Shown here piece after piece: positions 22,393-33,145 of a DNA stretch of 64,000 nt. Both the position numbers and the translations under genes were made by a program. Source of the DNA: Camellia lanceoleosa. Its lineage: Eukaryota > Streptophyta > Magnoliopsida > Ericales > Theaceae. Position 1 is the first letter of the stretch; each line of letters starts with the position of its first letter. The stretch covers positions 127,353,752-127,417,751 of the forward strand of contig CM045762.1 in assembly GCA_025200525.1 (NCBI GenBank), read 5' to 3'. A model generated the notes under the pieces. That model worked only from the letters and a program-made list of their open reading frames with translations, did not search any database and was not told where the DNA came from.

Positions 22393-23808
22393 ATGGTGCA
22401 CGGCCACATCCTCCTCCTTACTTTTCCGGCTCAAGGCCACATCAACCCTTGTCTCCAATTCGCCAAGCGTCTCCTTTCGATGGGCGTTCACGTCACCTTC
22501 ACCACCAGTCTCTCCGCCCAACGCCGCATGACCGCCGATACACCGGAGGGCTTGAAATTTGTCACCTTTTCGGATGGCTATGATGATGGGTTTAAACCTG
22601 GGGACGATAGCCAACACTTCTTTTCTCAGATGAAAAAAAACAGCTCTCAAATAATCAGAGATATCATCTCCACCAGCTCCGACGAAGGCCACCCCGTCAC
22701 GTGCTTGGTCTACACCTTCCTCCACCCTTGGGCGGCCGCAGTGGCGCGTGATTGTCACGTCCCATTCACACTCCTTTGGATTCAACCCGCCGCGGTTTTA
22801 GATATCTACTACTATTACTACAAGGGATACGAAGAGGACATTGTGAAAAATCACAATGACCCCTCCTGGTCACTTGAATTACCGGGATTGCCACGGCTTT
22901 ACAGCCATGACCTTCCCTCTTTTGTAATTCCTTCAAGCTCAAACGCTCCTGCCATGCTAACAATCAAAGAACTTGTGGACACACTTGATGAAGAAACCAA
23001 CCCTAAAGTACTTGTGAACACTTGCGATGCATTAGAACCCGAGGCCTTGAAAGCTATTCAAAACTACAATTTGATTGGAATTGGACCCTTGATTCCATCG
23101 GCTTTCTTAGATGGGCAAGATCCATCAGATACTTCGTTTGGCGGCGACCTCTTTCAAAAATCAAGGGAATATATTGAATGGTTGAACTCGAAGCCCCAAT
23201 CATCGGTGGTTTACGTATCGTTTGGAACCATGATAGTGCTACCAAAGCAACAAAAGGAGGAAATTGCGCGTGGGTTGTTGGAAAGCCATCGGCCATTCTT
23301 GTGGGTGATGAGACCAGAAGAGAGTCGCGGAAAAGAAAAAGAAGAAGAAGATGAAGACGCGCTAAGTTGCATGGAGGAACTCGAGCAACAAGGGATGATA
23401 GTGCCGTGGTGTTCTCAACTGGAGGTTCTTTCGCATCCGTCTTTAGGGTGTTTTGTGACACACTGTGGGTGGAATTCAACGTTGGAGAGCTTGGCTTCAG
23501 GAGTTCCGGTGGTGGCGGTGCCACGTTGGTCGGATCAAGGGACGAATGCGAAGATGATGGCAGAGGTGTGGGGGACAGGGGTGAGAGCGAAGGCAAATGA
23601 AGAAGGGATTGTTGAGAGTGAAGAGGTTAAGAGATGCATAGAGGAGGTGATGGGGGGTGAGGAGAGAGGAGAAGAAATGAAGAGAAATGCAAAGAAATGG
23701 AAGGAGTTGACAAGGGAAGCTGTGAAGGAAGGTGGATCTTCTGATTTGAATCTCAAGGCATTTGTGAAGGAGATTGAAGGAGGAGAATGCTCTTCTAAAG
23801 TGTTTTAG
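22393..23808 (+). CDS. UDP-glycosyltransferase, UGT75-like (family 1)
   Basis: This intact, intronless 471-residue enzyme is the normal length for plant UGTs. It transfers a sugar, most likely glucose, from UDP-sugar to a small acceptor in the cytosol. The N-terminal acceptor domain has the catalytic His in AQGHINP (His16). The stretch VYTFLHPWAAAVAR then LLWIQPAAVLDIYYYYY (about 106-143) is the UGT75 signature; the usual Asp partner position reads Tyr-Thr, as I recall for that family. The C-terminal PSPG box spans Trp339-Gln382 (44 residues) with HCGWNSTLES, and its final Gln favours UDP-glucose. An acidic EKEEEDEDA loop sits at about 315-323. Known UGT75 enzymes act on anthocyanins (5-O), flavonoids, crocetin, or auxin and abscisic acid; the acceptor here cannot be read from sequence. 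No signal peptide is seen. The ATG chosen is the first in frame after the TATA-driven leader. Its 5' flank is duplicated at 11121-18750. Confidence 0.95.
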   Translation: MVHGHILLLTFPAQGHINPCLQFAKRLLSMGVHVTFTTSLSAQRRMTADTPEGLKFVTFSDGYDDGFKPGDDSQHFFSQMKKNSSQIIRDIISTSSDEGHPVTCLVYTFLHPWAAAVARDCHVPFTLLWIQPAAVLDIYYYYYKGYEEDIVKNHNDPSWSLELPGLPRLYSHDLPSFVIPSSSNAPAMLTIKELVDTLDEETNPKVLVNTCDALEPEALKAIQNYNLIGIGPLIPSAFLDGQDPSDTSFGGDLFQKSREYIEWLNSKPQSSVVYVSFGTMIVLPKQQKEEIARGLLESHRPFLWVMRPEESRGKEKEEEDEDALSCMEELEQQGMIVPWCSQLEVLSHPSLGCFVTHCGWNSTLESLASGVPVVAVPRWSDQGTNAKMMAEVWGTGVRAKANEEGIVESEEVKRCIEEVMGGEERGEEMKRNAKKWKELTREAVKEGGSSDLNLKAFVKEIEGGECSSKVF

Positions 23809-23931
23809 TCCCATTTTCTGTTTTCTTTCACTTTTCTTTTGGTCCATGTAGAGACTGGGTTTTTTCTTTTATGTTCATCAGAGATGTTTGCTTGATATCA
23901 TTTGGTTACAATTGGTTCTCAAGAGAATTGT

Positions 23932-23937
23932 AATAAA
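23932..23937 (+). terminator. Polyadenylation signal of the UGT gene
   Basis: AATAAA lies about 125 bp after the stop codon in T-rich sequence, a typical plant near-upstream element. Confidence 0.5.
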
Positions 23938-24091
23938 GATTGTATTTTGGAAATCATTTTCTTTGTTTTAATTCCTAGCACTGTTTTGTTGGACATAATT
24001 CATATGTTAAAGACATGTCGAAATATATTTTTTTTTCTTTGAATGAATCTTGAAAAATTCATATACCGAAATTAGTGATATGAATAAAGAT
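23938..24091. other. Gene 3' flank
   Basis: AT-rich sequence after the UGT gene. Nothing else is visible. Confidence 0.5.
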
Positions 24092-24299
24092 TAATGCTAG
24101 GCTTCATGAAAAGGCTTCGGGAAAGGTGTTAGGAAAATTATTTTACCGGTAAAAGAATTCTCTTACCGGTAAGAGACCCATCACGTTTCATTTTTTTCCT
24201 TTGACGTGATGGGTTTCTTACCGATAAGAAAATTCTGTTACCGGTAAGATAATTTTTCTGAAACTTTTCCTGAAGCCTTTTTCTTGAAGCGTAGCATTA
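24092..24299. mobile_element. Fold-back MITE, 208 bp
   Basis: The two halves are near-complete inverted repeats of about 95 bp: TAATGCTAGGCTTCATG on the left pairs with CTTGAAGCGTAGCATTA on the right, and TTACCGGTAAGAGACCCATC pairs with GATGGGTTTCTTACCGATAA. The loop is about 20 bp. Each arm has two TTACCGGTAA palindromes. It has no coding capacity; transcription would give one long hairpin. It lies about 280 bp beyond the UGT stop codon. Confidence 0.88.
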
Positions 24300-26778
24300 C
24301 TGATGGATAAATGTTTGCAGCTACAAATATAAGAATATAAATATTTGTTGATCACTAATGATTAAGATTAAATTCATATGATTATTTAGAAATTCTACTT
24401 TCTACAACATTTATCCTCTACACTTGGCCATTTTTATTTATAATAATGTTAGGTATTATAAAAAATCTTTTATGAAAATAATTATGAAAATTTTGTGACC
24501 TTTAAATTACATTTAAAATAAAACACCATAAACTAATCAAGATAATCCAAAAATTATAAATTTTTTATGATTATTTTTATAAATTTTTTTTCATAATTCT
24601 TAACTTTTCTCTTTTATTTAAATCAACCATGCTTCTTTCTTTACGCTATTAACAATTAATTGACCGGTCTTCTTCTCTTGTTCTTTTTAAAAGTTTGGAA
24701 AGTTATTGATCCTTTTATCAAGAAAAATAAGTGGGAGTACTAATTAGTACTTTCACTAATGATGTGACAGTAAATTCTCACAATATTATTGTCTTTTTTT
24801 TTTTATATAAAAAATAAATATCACATCATTAATAATTACTTTAAAATACCACTTTTAGTGGCGTCCATCGTTGCCCTTTTACCAAACATCAACACGTTAC
24901 ACATCCTTGCAAGAGTAGTACATGAATGGGACTCCTCGTAAATCCATCATTATAATGAAGGATGTCATTACACTTGTGAAATAACAATAATAGTTGAAAG
25001 CGCCCACAATTTATGACTCTCATAACTCTCAATTAATTTTTGACTATTCTTTTATTTATTTATTTATTTTTTTCTCTTCTCTCCCTCTTACAAAATGTGT
25101 GTGTGGGGTGCTAGAGTCTCTAGCATCGCCCGTAAAATAATTATAAAAAATTATTAATATTTTAAAATTAAAAGTAATAAATAATTAAATAAAAATCTTT
25201 TATTATAATTTTAAAATAGAGGGAATCACAATTCTCATCAATACTTTATTTAGTTTGAAGTAAATAATGGTTCCTAGTATGCTCTTAAAATATAATCATG
25301 TACTAAAGGATAATTTAATTTAATTTATGCAATAAAGTTCCTTTTTGGTGTCTAAAGTATATATATAAAGTAAAAATAGAAAAGCAAAAATATTTGGATA
25401 GTTATGTATATATATAAAGTGTCTACAGTATATATATAATTTTTGGTGTCTAAATATATGAGGTATATATATAAAGTAAAAATAGAAAAGCAGAAATATC
25501 AGTAATGTTATAATTTCAAATATAAAAATTTTAAAATTAGTCAAAATACAATATCTATAAAAATTTAATTTCCATCACACTGCATACTATCCAAAAATAT
25601 TTGGATAGTTATGTATGAGATCAAAGCATTTTTGTATATTTATATGCAGTGGTAGAGTTAGGAAACTAAATCAGAAGAGGCACTTTTTGATTATAACTTT
25701 AATTTTTTTTTTTTTCCATAACTAACAATGAGAAGATAATAATAATTTTTGAATTAATATTAAGTACAAAACTTAAATATATTATTACAAAAGTATTTCA
25801 TATAAAATTTTATAATTAATTTCAAATAAAATCGAAAAGAAACTATTACGTGTAACTAGTATATTATGAATAATATAAAAACAGTCATATATTTAAGTCT
25901 TACAATAAATTATATAATGGTAAGATAAATTAAATATTTATAAAATTTGAGTAAAAATTTCATATAATAGTAATATTACGTCATTATTGACATATGATAT
26001 CATCAATCAATAGTAAAGCAATATATGAAGGCTGAACTCCACACGCAAATATAACTAACACTCTTTGTAATTTATATATATATAGTGAGATTAATTATAT
26101 TTGTATATCAATAACGATAAACATTACCTTTATATTGAGATTTTTTCATAAAATTTTTATACATAAAAATATAATTTATGGTAATCACTTTATTTTTAAT
26201 AAAACAATTACTATTATTTTCATAAATTTAAAAATAACTTTAACATTTTATTTTAAATATTATTTTTATTTAAAATTTTATTTATATACATATATAAAAA
26301 AATCAAAAATCCAGAAACGCGTGCCTCCATGCGGCTCCGCCACTGTTTATATGGTGGGTTGTGACATGTCCCCCTTGAACCACGTGAACGAGAAAAGTAA
26401 GCATTAGAAAAAGAAACATAAATTTTATTTAAAAAATCTCAAAAAGAATTCAAAAGTATTAAATTTTATTAAAACTTAAATATTTACAAATCAGATTGTG
26501 AAATTTTAAATTTTTTTAATATAAAATAGATAAGGACAAATCTATTCAGAAAAGTGTAATGCTGAATTGTCCCAAAAGTCCAAAATTGGACCTCTTGTGG
26601 TCCAAGCCTCTTATATATATATATATATATATTTTTTTTTTAATTTAAAATTAATTTATAAGAAAATAACAAAAAGAAATATCTTACCACAATATAAACC
26701 AAATAAAAATAAACGACCCCGCTATATAATTCGAAATCTTCGTTGCTCGACTGGCTTGAAAATTAAAATGATGTCGTT
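24300..26778. other. AT-rich intergenic DNA
   Basis: No gene is supported. Short duplicated blocks occur at 25345-25400 and 25447-25500 (AAAGTAAAAATAGAAAAGCA), and a 24-bp imperfect palindrome with 10-bp arms (ACTATCCAAA) lies at 25586-25609. A TA tract lies at about 26611-26632. The text ACGCGTGCCTCCATGCGGCTCCGCCACTG near 26317-26345 is a common repeat fragment. It contains no reading frame of note. Confidence 0.55.
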
Positions 26779-27480
26779 TTGATTTTTTTTTTCTTTTCCC
26801 TTTCTTCCTTTCTCTCTTTTCCTTCCTCTTCTTCCTCTGTTCTAAATCCAAACTCTATTCTGAATCCAAACTCAAATCAAAATCAAAATCATTTTTTTTT
26901 TCTTTTTCCTTCCCCCTCTCTTCTTCCTTTCCCCTCTTTTTCTTTCCTCTTCCGGCCGGCCAACAGATTCAAAAGAACAGATTTAAAAGAAAAAAAAAAG
27001 AGAGAAAGAACAAATTCAAAAAAAATAAAAATAAAGAAAAGAACAGAGAGTAGATAGAGGAGAATAGATCTCTGTGTATATACACACAGATCTGTGTATA
27101 CACACAGAGGAGTGTAATTCAAAATCAAATCAAAACCAAAATCCACAAAATAAAAAAAAAAAAAAAAATCAAAACTCCAAATTAAAACCAAATCCAAAAT
27201 CAAAATCAAAACCAAACATTTGGCAAATTTTTTTTTCCATCTCTGAAACTGGTAATAGAGAGGCGAAAGAAAGAGAAAGAGAGAAAAGGGAAGAGAGAGA
27301 GTAAGAGAGAGATAGAGCCCAATGTCGCAGAGAGAGAGAGAGAGAGAGAGAGAGCCCACTGTTACAGTTAAGAAGGAAGAAGAAGAAGAAGAAGAAGAAG
27401 AAGAAGACCAAGGCAAAGGAAGAGAATAGAGAAAAGAGAGAGAGAGAGAGAGAGAGGGTTGGGCCATTCGAGCTCTTCTT
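26779..27480. repeat. Long pyrimidine-then-purine tract with GA and GAA microsatellites
   Basis: The plus strand is nearly pure C/T at 26785-26955 and mostly G/A from about 26965 to 27460. It has (GA)n at about 27330-27353 and 27436-27455, (GAA)n at about 27373-27405, and a short inverted duplication around CTGTGTATA...ACACAGATC (27070-27110). Long open frames on both strands are low-complexity Ser/Leu/Phe or Lys/Arg runs, not protein genes. It could be a GAGA-type promoter region or a former untranslated leader; no gene is attached. Confidence 0.6.
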
Positions 27481-27671
27481 TTCTTGAGCTACGAAGCTTT
27501 ACTCAAAAATAAAATATAAAAACTGATGATAACCAGCTGTTTTCAATTATACGAAGGAGAGATAATGATAACTTATCCAAAAAAAAAAGAGAGATAATGA
27601 TAAGTCATTTGGAGGTTTTTTAAGTTGAAAAAAATGAGCATTTTATTTTTTGAAAATAATAAATAATTAAT

Positions 27672-28077
27672 GGGTAAATTATGTAAATGGCCTTTGTAAT
27701 TTACACGATATGTTAATTTCATCTTTATTGTTTCAATTTGTTCGATTTGGCCCCCTTAATTTAACGAATTGCGTCATTTTAGTCCAATAAATAACGGTTG
27801 TTAAGTTTGGTGGACGAAAAGTTTACACAATGTTAATTTGGTCCCTGTAATTTACACAATATATCAATTTAGTCCATGATATTTTAATTTGTTTGATTTT
27901 GACAGAGACCAAATTAACACATAGTTTGACTTTCCATCCACCAAACTTAGCAACGATTATTTATTGGACTAAAATGACATAATCGTTAAATTAAGGAACA
28001 AAATCAAGCAATTGAAATAACAGATACCAAATTAACACATCGTATAAATTACAGAGACTATTTATATAATTTATCCG
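27672..28077. mobile_element. Fold-back MITE with long inverted arms, about 406 bp
   Basis: The left arm starting GGGTAAATTATGTAAATGGC pairs with the right arm, whose complement starts GGATAAATTATATAAATAG; similarity continues through TTTAGTCCAATAAATAA for about 150 bp. It is flanked by TAATTAAT at 27664-27671 and 28078-28085, an 8-bp target duplication. The arm length and target size suggest a Mutator-like or hAT-like MITE. It has no transposase. Confidence 0.82.
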
Positions 28078-28255
28078 TAATTAATCTTATCGTAAGAAAC
28101 AAGTATTGTTGAAGCTTAAGGCAAAACAATTAAGTGGGGCCTTTTATAAAATTTTGCATCGCAATTCTTTATTTATTTGTGTACTTTTTAATATGTAAAA
28201 TTAGTAATTAAATTTTTTTATTCAAATTTTGTTAATATATCATTTTTATAAAGAG

Positions 28256-28755
28256 TAAAGTTTCTTCCATTGGGTGCGATATGTTTTGTGGTTTGCAGCC
28301 TTGGTTTTGAATTGTTTTGGTTGTTGTGTTCTTTAGAGATTGGGTTGATTCTTCTTTCTCAATGAAGTGTTTTGGTTCTGGCTGTGAGTCCTTATCTAGA
28401 CGTCTGAGGATCCTTTTTTTGGTTGGTTATTGCTCTGCTTTGGGGTGCTTTGTCTGTGAGTGTTGGTTCTTTTGTTAGTGGATGTTCTGGGTATGCTTTG
28501 TCTGTGGTTTTGTCAGGCATTTTGCCTTTATTTTGATTTAGGTGATCTGGTGTCTTAGTCTTGCCTACTTGACTCGGTTTAACTTTCGATTGGCTTGTTG
28601 AGTATCCCAACGTTGTTGGGATATTGTTTTCAAACTATCTTTTTTTTTTCAGGTCATTTTTATTAATGCAATTTGTTTGTACTATTTATACTTCTTTTTT
28701 CATTAATATATATATATATATATATATTATTTTATCGATTAAAAAAAAAAAAAAG
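28256..28755 (+). mobile_element. LINE 3' end remnant
   Basis: G/T-rich sequence ends in CATTAATATATATATA and a poly-A run at 28741-28755, the shape of a plant L1 3'UTR on the plus strand. No domain is left, so this rests on composition and tail only. Confidence 0.35.
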
Positions 28756-29287
28756 AAAAAGAAAAAGAAGGAGAAGAAGTACAATTTATATCTTTAAAAT
28801 TGATCTTTATTAATATGACAATACTACACTACACATAGAATCAACACAAAACTGGTGACATGATTATGCTTTCAAGAACTTTTGTAGTTGGTTTTATGAG
28901 ATCCCCCTCTAACATTTTTCTTTCAGACGGGAGCTTCTATACATAATGATGAGGATCTTTTGTTTTTAGGAGAAATTACACCTTAGTAGAGTTTGTATAA
29001 AATATTTACATATTAATGTGAAAGTTCATAAATTTAATTATTAATATGTGAAAGTTTTTCATTCATTTAAAAAAATATTCCGATGAGTAATTTTCTCTTG
29101 TTTTTATCAAGAGCGATATGCAATGATGAAGACTACTTTTTATATGTATAATGTCTATATATATACTAGTGTGTGAACATCATGTTTCACATGATTTACC
29201 ATGCCTATTGAGAGGATAATTGTGTAGTCAAATTAGGCTGAGCTAGGTTGGAAGGCGGTCAAAACTTTGGCCGAAGCTAGGTTGGAA
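28756..29287. other. AT-rich intergenic DNA
   Basis: No feature beyond short A/T runs. Confidence 0.5.
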
Positions 29288-29545
29288 GGTGGTCAAAGAT
29301 GTTTGACCGAATTACCAAATGTTTATATTCCTGGACCTAGCTACTTCCTAGTGGCGGTTAAAGATGTTTGACCGAACTAGAAAGGTGCATATTCTTGGAC
29401 CTAGCTACTTCCTAGTGGTGGTCAAAGATGTTTGACCGAACTACCAAATGCCTATATTCTTGGACTTAGGTATTTCCTAGTGACCGAACTACCAAATGTC
29501 CATATTCTTGGACCTAGCTACTTTCTAATGGTGGTCAACGCCTTG
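29288..29545. repeat. Tandem array, about 65-bp unit, roughly 4 copies
   Basis: The unit GGTGGTCAAAGATGTTTGAC, followed by CGAACTACCAAATG, a TATTCTTGGACCTAGCTA segment and TTCCTAGT, starts at 29288, 29353 and 29417. A shortened copy follows near 29480. A half-unit containing GGTTGGAAGGCGGTCAAA precedes the array at about 29248. Confidence 0.85.
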
Positions 29546-29569
29546 ACTGATGTTGCGACATCGAACATT

Positions 29570-30598
29570 TTGTCACAATCCAATTCCTTTACTCAGAGGT
29601 TCGGCGTCACAACAAGACAATAATTGAAATCATAACAAATTAATAGTACATCGGAGTAAAATAAAATGGTACACAAATATTTATATAATCAAAACTAGAC
29701 ATTGGAGCTTTTATTCATTTACATTGCTAAAGCTGAACTATGACTATAAAGTGCCTTGTGCCTATCCCATGCACTAGTCTTGACATGTCACCTGAAAATG
29801 ATTAACAACTATAAGCACATGGCAGAGTGAAGAATACTATACTGAGAGTATAAGGGTATACATTTGGCTAAACATAGCTTAGTTTGATATTAAAATGCAG
29901 AGTATATAATACGGAAATCATTTGAATAACAAATATATAATATAGAAATCATGTAAACAAAACAATCATAACAACGATACATAATAGAACAAAACAGAAT
30001 AGATGTATGGATTCAAGAGGTGACTTGTATGAATTCTAGAGGTGGCTCCCACAAAAGTGTAGTACTTAATTTCGTACAGTACTTTGCTCCATACCAGAAA
30101 TCAGAGAGTCAATGGATCTATGACAACAGAGGGTCACTTAAAGTGACAATTCAGAGAGGCAAATGTTATTTAAGTTCCACAAGGCATGGGACTCCCATGG
30201 TGGTACTTACAAAATAATTGTTCAAAAACACATTTAACAAACAATTTTATCCATGGAATTTCCTTTATAAACAAATAGGGTTCATTTAATAAATAATATA
30301 CTTTAACAACTAATATCATTTGCAAAGCAGATTTTACACAAAATAGTTTATGGTAGCTCAAAATATAATACAACTCACCTCAAACTTGATCATTTACTCT
30401 CACTTTTGACTTTGGCTCACTCTTTCATATTCTCCTCATTTGTTATTCTTGTGATTTCATTATCATGTAACTCCCTTATTTATAGGTGAAAAGACCCTTA
30501 CTATACAGCACTATGCTACACACCATGTGCTACCACATGGTACCATGCTTCTCATGAGGTTTCTTGAAGCACTATGCACAAGTTCCCTATATTCTACT
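29570..30598. repeat. LTR-like direct repeat, copy 1 (about 1.03 kb)
   Basis: It starts TGTCACAATCC and shares many blocks with 30599-31131: GACTATAAAGTGCCTT, CATGGCAGAGTGA and ATGGATCTATGACAACA. It has no coding content. Two copies lie head to tail with no internal region between them. An old LTR-derived repeat is the best guess. Confidence 0.6.
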
Positions 30599-31135
30599 AT
30601 GACCCAAATCCGGTACCCAAAGGTTCAGTGCCGCAAAAAAGACAATGACTGAAGTTGTAACAAATTAATAGTGCAATGGTATAAAATAAAAAGGGTACCC
30701 AAAACTTAATTTAATTAAAATATATACATTGCAGCTTCTATTTAATTACATTGCCAAAACTACACTATGACTATAAAGTGCCTTATGCCTATCTTACGCA
30801 ATGGTCTTGACACATCACCTGAAAGTGGTTAATAACTATAAATACATGGCAGAGTGAGAAATATTATTCTGAGAGGATAAGGGAATAAAAATCACCATAG
30901 ATAATTATTAGGCTAAACAGAGATTTGTTTGATAACAAAAATATATAAATCATTTAAAATAACATAAGCATAATGCAGAAATTATATAAGCAAATAATCA
31001 TAACCACGGTACAGAGTAGAACAGAACAAATGTATGGACTCAAGAGGTGGTTGTCACAATAGTGTAGCACTTACCTCTGCATAACACTTTGCTCCACACT
31101 AGAAATCATATGATCAATAGATCTATGACAACATA
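30599..31135. repeat. LTR-like direct repeat, copy 2, cut by the outer LTR element
   Basis: It matches the first half of copy 1, starting TGACCCAAATCC, up to GATCTATGACAACA. There the LTR of the outer element begins at 31136. The missing half of this copy is not found on the far side of that element. Confidence 0.65.
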
Positions 31136-32449
31136 TGTAACACTCTAGAAATTTTCCCATCGCTTGAGTGCAAGAGTTGATACTCGAGCGGTCTTGTGAG
31201 GCTCCCAGTACATTTGTAGTCTATCCGAGATTCTGAGAGTTGTGAATTTCCGCTCGAGTGCAGCAGTGGTCGCTCGAGCGATCGGCTTTACTGGTCTGTT
31301 TGCTCGAGCCCAAGATTGGACGCTCGAGCAGTTTGCCTGGTTAAGTCTGAATTTTTAGGACTAGTGGGATTGTTCTTGACATATTTATTATTGTGTTTGG
31401 AGTCTCCTTGTTTTATTTTGGGACATTGATCGAAGTGGTAACATGATGGCAAAGTAAGATTGGACCAAAAACTTTGACTCGGATAATTTTCCTATGAACA
31501 ACCATTACTCTTTTGTGTTTTTCTTTTTCCACACTTTTAATTTGGGTGCAAGGCTAGAACTATTGGAAAGCTTGTTTCCGGGGCTTTGATTTGGACACAA
31601 GAACGACCTAAAATGGAATCCAGATGAGAGAGTTATGCCTGTTTGAAGTTTTAGTATATGTGCTAAAAATAAGTGCGCTCGAGTGCAGAAGGTGGCGCTC
31701 GATCGAACTGTGCGAATTCAGCAGTTTAAAAAGTGCATTTCTAGATCATTCTCTCCATTTTTCTTTTCTCTCTTCCTTCCTCTCATCCTAAGTCCAAAAA
31801 CCCTTGATTTCTTGACCAAAATACCTTCTATTTTTTAAGGATTTGGCCAAAATCTCTCACCAAAAAGTGAAGAATTCAAGAAGATCTCATTTTCCTACCG
31901 ATTGGATTCTTGGTTTTATGAAAAAATCTCTTGGAGCCTTACTTTCTTGCTTGATCATTGAGGTAGGGATTTCTAGTTCTCCTTCAATACTTCATTTATA
32001 GATAAATTTGTGGTATTTTCTTATATAAATACAAAAGTTATATTTTTAAGCATATTGTGAGAAATCATGAGATTGGGGTTTTAGGGTTTGAAGAGTTGGG
32101 GTTTACTTGTTGAGTTATGAATTTGGGTATATAAACAATAGAAGAGTTGAAATAAAAAGTGTTTTATGAAAAGCTTTAAATTCTCATAAAAACCCTAATT
32201 TGGTTTATGAAAATAGATGATGGTTTTGCTTAAATTGAAAGTAGTATCATGAAATTGAGGTGTTAAATTACACATATACAAGTTTAATTTAAAATTTAAA
32301 GAGTTTGAAAATTTATGTAAAAGTTGTGATTGAACTCTTAATTGTTGATATTTTAAATTATGTTATAATATGAAACCAAACTTGGGGGAAGGAATTACTA
32401 ATGGTATGGATGATATGAGCTTTGTGATGAAATGATGATGTGGAGGTTT

Positions 32450-32625
32450 AAGAGTTGTATTGAATTATGCCGAATTGTATTGAATGGTGTTGAATTGGGT
32501 TGTGTTGAATTTTGTTGTGTTATGTTGAATTGCATCGAGTTATGTTGAGATGTGCTGAGTTGTGTTGAGTTGGGTTGTGTTGAGTTGAGTTGGGTTGAGT
32601 TGTGTTTGGTTGTGTTGTAATTGGT
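32450..32625. repeat. TGTTGAGTTG-type minisatellite in the 5' LTR
   Basis: Many imperfect 5- to 15-bp repeats of TGTTGAATTG, TGTTGAGTTG and related forms. The same array, with a different copy arrangement, is in the 3' LTR at about 54740-54955. Confidence 0.85.
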
Positions 32626-32659
32626 ACCCGTATGGGGAGTTAAAGATGTTTTTGGGTGC

Positions 32660-33145
32660 CCATGTCTTTCCGTCTAATAGTCAGTAAATGTGGAGGTGGT
32701 TTTAAATTCAATGCGCCTAAATGCCCTGTATAGGCTTATTGCTGGATGAAAGTGGAAAAATGGTTTTTGGGTATCCACAAAGTCCTACCGTATTGTAGTT
32801 AGCAAAAATGGAAAAATGGTTTTTGGGTATCCACAAAGTCCTGCCATATTGTAGTCGGCAAAAGTGGAAAATCAGATAATTTTTAAAAAAAAATTTAGGT
32901 GCTCACGTCCTGCCATAAAATAGTCGGCAAATGTGGGGAATGGTTTTAAAGTTGAAATTGGTTTTTGGGTGTCCACATCTTGCCGTATGACAGTCGGTAA
33001 ATGTGGAAATACATGGTTTTTGGAAAAAAAAATATGATTTTTGAGAAAATAGTTTTTGGGAGTTCATTTCCCGCCGTATAATAGTCGGCAAAAGGTGGAG
33101 GGTCTTAAGAGTTAGGTGCCCACTATCTCGCCGTATCAAGTTGGC
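32660..33145. repeat. Repeated GCCGTAT..AGTCGGC units in the 5' LTR
   Basis: Seven or eight copies of CCTGCCGTATAATAGTCGGC with flanking TGGTTTTTGGGTGCCCAC, spaced about 55-90 bp apart. Each unit has inverted GCCG and CGGC arms. The 3' LTR has the matching set at 54995-55475. Confidence 0.8.

Noticed and set aside
22288..22785. Minus 165-codon frame overlapping the UGT gene
   Set aside because: It is the antisense shadow of a well-supported gene; its end translates the poly-A leader as a Phe run.
26889..27467. Minus 192-codon frame
   Set aside because: It is a translation of GA/GAA microsatellites into Ser, Leu and Phe runs, with no protein signature.
28392..28610. Minus 72-codon frame rich in Lys, Pro and Thr
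   Set aside because: It is opposite to a likely LINE 3'UTR with no family match that I recognise.
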